NCBI GenBank assembly: GCA_012845835.1
Contig: JABAKD010000009.1
Coordinates: 12,677,955 to 12,741,954 of the forward strand
DNA length: 64,000 bases
Reading direction: 5' to 3'
DNA from: Undaria pinnatifida
Lineage: Eukaryota; Sar; Phaeophyceae; Laminariales; Alariaceae
Made by a program: the position numbers and the translations under genes. Positions 46,801 through 52,800 of this stretch are shown here, piece after piece. How positions within the stretch are numbered: position 1 is the stretch's first letter; the number at the start of each line of letters is the position of its first letter. The notes below the pieces were generated by a model, which saw only the letters and a list, made by a program, of their open reading frames with translations, made no database searches and was not told the origin of the DNA.

Positions 46801-49800
46801 AGCACGCCGAGTTTTCATGGACCAGGGACTGGGGGGTTACTCAACCTATCTGTTTCCGATATCGACCAACACTTTCAATTTCTACAGTGAATACTACGAA
46901 AATCGGACTACTCCAACGCAAAAGTAAAAAACAGTTGTAAAAAGTACCCAAAAACATGGCTACCTCGCTTGCAGCATCGTTTGCATCGACCAAACAGCAC
47001 TAACACTTCCACTTTCACCTTCACCCCACCGGCAACCACCGTGTGCATGCCATACCCGGGTAAGCATCCGCGTACCCTTAAGAGCATACCACGTACCTGG
47101 TATACCGTGTTCGTTAGCTCCAAGCGGGGCAGGTTTCAAGTCATTGTATTACGTCTCCCAACCACAGGGTAGAGGCAAGTCGAGCACAGAATTCATGCGT
47201 GAGACCTCTGAGAAGAGAACTCGAGCGTAAGACCTCCGACAAGAGTGAGCTCCCGAGCGAGAGCGCACAGCAGTATGCCATCAAGAACGCCAACCAGGTA
47301 CTACTAGGCACCCAATAATAGTCCAGAAGCCCGAACCGGCACGAAACTGATACGTAACTGTCATACTGAAAATCCCAAATCAACATACCGTATCCTACTG
47401 AGCACGCCATTGCAGCTTTTGTTACTGATAAATAGTACAAACTCGACCTTCACAAGTTCCAGCCCCAAACAGGGTGTCCTCAAAACGGCAAACACGTGAC
47501 TGCAGTAGGCTTTAACTTGCAATACCGATAGTATCGACTGACTACTGTGGCATTAACGGTTTCACCTGACCAAGGCTACCGTCGGGGAGGTCACTTTTGG
47601 GGCGTTTTCTTGCAGGGGCTCGGGGTCACTTGCGCGTGTAACCCTCCTCTCCCTTTGCGGTCTTCCGCGTTCGTGCGGTTTAACAGTTTGCGATAGGAAT
47701 CCGCAAGGGAATGGTCAGCTACGCTGCGCCGAGCACATGGCCTGATGTATTTTCTCCAGCGAGGTGCTGAGTGACTCGTGCGAGTGGCTTCAATCCAGTG
47801 GTGGAAAGGGGAGACTCCCCCGTCACGTAGCCTTGGTCACCTTCACCCTTACCTCATCGGCAACCAGCTTGTTCGTGTATACTCGGGTAAGTACCCGGAT
47901 GCCCTTAGAGTACACCCGGTATAACTTACCCCACAAACATACCCTTGCAGCTTTTGTTGCCATTACAAACTCGACCTACACAACTTCCTCATCCCAAGCA
48001 GGGCGTCCCCGAAAAACAAACACCTGCCTAGGCTGCACGCGTAGTATCAATTGTATCGGTTGAGCACTATTAACAGTTTCACCTTCACGCCGCCGGCTGC
48101 CAGCTTGTCCATGTTAGGCGTCACGCCCACCAAATCGATGCTCTGGTAACCAATGTCATCCCAGCCCAGGTCATCGATCATGATGAAAAACACATTGGGC
48201 TTGGGTGTTGCCTCCTTCGAGCTCGTCGACAACCCCGAGTCAGCGCTGGTGGCGGGGGCGGCATCACTTCTCTCACCGGCAGCCTCCTCTTTCTTCGCCA
48301 CCACAGTTAAACCTTGCTTAGTGGTGCCTTTCGATGCCGGTGTCAAACAGGTGATCCAGAAAAGGGCGGGGAGCGGGAAGAAGGAGGGGGGGGGTGGGGG
48401 GGAGCGGAGAGGGGGAAGAGGGGGGAAAGGATGACGGGGAAGGGGTTGGGGGGGGGGGGGGGAGGGGGGAGGGGCGTGGTATTGGTCGTTGAAGAGTTGA
48501 TTCTGGGGTTCGAATCCAATTGAAGTCGAACTTTTGTGTTTATTTGATCAAATAAAAAATCAAATGAACCACCTGCTGAGATCGCCTATTAATAGCCGAA
48601 AATTATGCTAATGTCAGGCCTGAACATGCTCGCAATATCACATTATACTGGTCAGCTACCTGGGGGTCAAAAAGGCAAAATATGCCAGAAATTCTGCCGG
48701 CGCAAGAAACCAAAGCCTGGCACGGACACTGGGTGTACTGATGTCACTGGGTAGAAAAAATGGTATTATGTGAAGACAACACACACTTGAGAACCCAAAA
48801 TATCCCGATGTCATACAATAAAAGAAAAATGGAAAGATTCAATAGCTGTCGCTAAAACGAGCGACAGCTGATAGATGTAACTGTCGTCAGACGTGTGCGC
48901 CCACGGGCCATTGGTTCGTGTGATTGCGAGGGGCACCACATGTGGAATAGAGCCGATGTGACGTTTGGCCCAGCAGAGCCTCAACGGCAGTTGCGTCCTG
49001 ACCTGCGCTCCCCCGTCCTGCCAAGTAGTGTCTACGGGAGAAATCGGCACACTTCCTCTATATCTCTTATGAGACGACCATTCCCCCCCTGTGTACCCTC
49101 TAAACTTGACGACACATAAAGGGGGAGGTTCGGCGGGGGCGCGTCGTCTGCAAACACCAACTCGACGACTTGGCCTCGAATGCCGTTCACGAGTCCACCT
49201 TGTTGGTACAGGTTCATCGTGAGCATGACCTTGGCTCCCTTAGCTAGGTGGAGGTCCCTCTCAAGCCCCTCCGCCGTGTCTGCTGTCGCCCTTCTGGCGT
49301 TGGCGCACGGACCGAGTTTGGGTCAATCGCCCCCAACGGACGTCTCTCCATGATGATCTACTCTCACCACGAGACAGCAGTAGATACACTCAGCGGACAC
49401 ACCCCTAGCGGGCACACACTCTCCATGTCCGCTGTCCGCTGGCCACTATTGTCGCCCTCTGCGCCCGTTGTCTGTGTGCTTCCCGCTGTGTGAGCGCTGT
49501 GTGCCGGCTGTGTGATCGGTGTGCGCTGCTGTTTTTGCCCGTGTGGTCTGCTGTATGTGTTTTGTTGCTCCGTGGTGGTCTGCCTACACCTGTAGTCTAA
49601 AATCAAATGACCCCACACTAGAATCAAGTTTAGTCGAACACACGCACGTGCAAACCATTTTGTGTGTTTTGTTGCTCCGTGGTGGTCTGCCTACATCTGC
49701 AGTCTAAAATCAAATGATCCCACACTAAAATCAAGTTTAGTCGAAGACACGCACGCTAACTATTTTTTTCTCATGGGAGCCTATATTGCGAGGCCCAGGT

Positions 49801-52800
49801 GTAGATGAGAAACTCGCTTCGCTCGAATAAACTATAGATGTATGATCGAAGATTTTGACGAAACTCATCTTTGCAAGCTGTGTGTGATACTCCGACCGCG
49901 TCTATTTCTAGAGGTGTGTCATTCTGACCAACAAGTTCTAGTATGTAGACCATGCCAGGATTCAAATGGACCAAACCCCAAGCTGCTGCTTACCGTGGAG
50001 GGGTCCACACGTAATTTGCTCACATCTGTCACCAGTGGTGTACCGAGTAAGACGTATGAAGAAAAAACGTGAAATATCCGTACACCTCGTTTAACTAAAA
50101 CCTTACCAACCGCGGGAAACACCCTCAGCACCTCAATGTGACAAGCTGGCAGAGTTTTTCTGAGACAAATTCCCGTACCCGCGCTGGACCATCCAGATCA
50201 AGCTGAACCAAAAATTGAACCATACTTGTCGTTGACAGCGTGGTCGATAACAAATCCGGACCGGATAGAAAAAGTCTGCATAGCTTTAAATACCGCATGT
50301 GCGCCTGAGGGGATATGGGCCCGAATCACATCTCGAGTATTGCGCAGACGAGGTACCACAGCAGTGTCATGCATTGATTGCCGCGTATACAACCAAAAAC
50401 GGTCTACACATCGCGCCTCCCGAAAACATCACGTCCTGCGACGTCAAAAAGCGGAGACGAAACACTTGTGGGGATTGAATATGGCCACAGCATACGAGCG
50501 CTCCGTCACAAAATACGAGTTACGTCTTAAAACATTGTGATGCACATGTTGTGCTGCGGCAACAAAGCAAAACTCGAACGCGAAGGGTAGCAAAAGGGTA
50601 TTGCCTACGGTTGGGAACAATAGGGATACCGACGGTGACGAGAGTAGCAACGTTTGAGTGCACTCTTATGAGCATTTGTTAGGGCACTTGCTGACAAGGA
50701 GGATGCCTCGCAATGGAAGTCTCTGTCTCAGGAAACTGATAATAAGGAAACACTAGCTTCCAGGAATCCACAGAACGAGCAGGTCGACCACAACCACGAG
50801 CATGTACCACCGTTTTAACAGAGCACGTGGTTTGAAAGGACCCGTTCCGGTCACAAAATTCTCAGCGAGCCGATGTGGTCGAAACGAGGTCACACCTCAA
50901 GCGGCACGCACCTGGGGTCATGCTCCAAGCTTGTCTATGTCTGTACTCGCGCACTCTTACTCGCATGATACGAGTCATTGTCAACCACTCCCGGTTCATT
51001 CGGACAATTTTTTTCCGTTTGTTTGCCCTTGGTCGAGGTTCCTTCTGTTTTTTTCGAATTGCCCATTACGAATCGATTGTCGTGGTCCCCCAAAAAATGA
51101 CTGAAGGGGCGATTTTCCGCCAGATCGTTCTCTACGGATACTACGTCGATTCGAGCGGGGTTTATTTTGCTGTATACTACGTCGATTCGAGCGGGGTTTA
51201 TTTTGCTGTATGCTGCACATCCCAATGCAGAGTATGACTACGTGTTTCTGCACTACTCAAGCACGCCATAAGAGCAAGAGGCAGAACCACAGGAAAAAAC
51301 ATGTTTCTCCGCACCTTTCCGTCTGTAAAAACGTGAATTTGTACTCCTGTGCTACAAAAAGCACGTCATCCGAACGGCATGTGCCTGTGTGAGGTGTCTG
51401 TATGACGTCAAGATCGAAATCATCTCCGCCTCCGATATATATCACATACAAGTTCTCTGTGCACCTACACTAAAACCAATTAGTAAGGGGTATGGGGGTA
51501 GTTTTACTTTTTCAGAACTTTTAATCTTTTTTGGCTGGTCTATCCGAACAGCCTACCGCTTTTTTGGGTCAAAATAGGCCTCCAATTCCCCCTTAACAGT
51601 ACTTGTATTGGAAATGCGTTGACAACTGTGTCTTTTTTTACTAGTCAACTTGTTGTTTTTTCGCCTCTTTGAGCCGGGAGTTTACCCGGGTATTACACGT
51701 ACCCGGAACTTCTGCGCGCTCTGTACAACCCTACCCGTACCCGGAACGTCTGTGAGTTCTATATGACATTTATACCCGTACCCGAAGTTTTTATTTGCAT
51801 TCTGTCCATAGGGTACAAACAGAATCATACCTGGGGTATTTACCCCGGGTATTACCATACAAGGAGCTTCTGTACGTTCTGTAGGACACTCATACTCGTA
51901 CCCGGAACTTCTGTAACTTCTGTAATCCGGTGCCACAAAGACCCGGGGTACGGGTGCAGCATTTTGTACCTGCCCGGGAGTTCTGTAAGTTCCGTACGCC
52001 CGTGCCACAATACCCGGAACTTCTGGAAGTTCTGTAAGACATTCATACCCGTACCCGGAACTTTTGGTAAGGTTCTGTTGTTATTTCATACCCGTATCCG
52101 GAACTTCTGTGAGTTCTGTAGGTCCCGTGCCACAATACCCGGGTTACGGTTAAAGCATGTTTTGTACCCGCCCGGAACTTCTGTGAGTTATGTATGCCTG
52201 TACCACAATACCCGGAACTTCTGTGAGTTTTGTAACACTTCCATACCCGTACCCGAAACTCCCTTACCCTTACCCGGAATATCTACAAATCCTACAGAAC
52301 ATAACCTTGCGAACATGTGCGAGTGAGCCATCGTCTATAGATCAAGCTTTGAAAGCACGTGCAGATGAGCTACCCTCCCATATCTCTGTTGATTTGGGAT
52401 TTTCAGTATGACAGTGACGTGTCATTTTCGTGCCGGTTTGGGCTTCTGGACTATTATTGGGTGCCTAGTAGTACCTGGTTGGCGTTCTTGATGGTAGACT
52501 GCTGTGCGCTCTCGCTCGGGAGCTCACTCTTGTCGGAGGTCTTACGCACGAGTTCTCTTCTCGGAGGTCTCACGCATGAAATCTGTGCTGGACTTGCCTC
52601 TACCCTGTGGTTGGGCGACGTCATACTATGACTTGAAACCTACCCTGCTTGGAGCTGCTTGGAGCTAACGAACACTCTAGAGCGAACCAATTCGGTTCAG
52701 CCTCATGAGGGGTCTACGGGTCAGCAGTATTGGAACAGGGCCGTGCTTTCATCGAAGCTTGGTGGGGAAGGCAGGAAACTGGTGGAGCTGATACACATAC

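Noticed and set aside
47141-47440. 99-codon minus frame and its close relative at 52359-52631 as a protein family
   Set aside because: Both translate copies of an LTR with TG..CA ends and target duplications, and the third copy is frame-broken.
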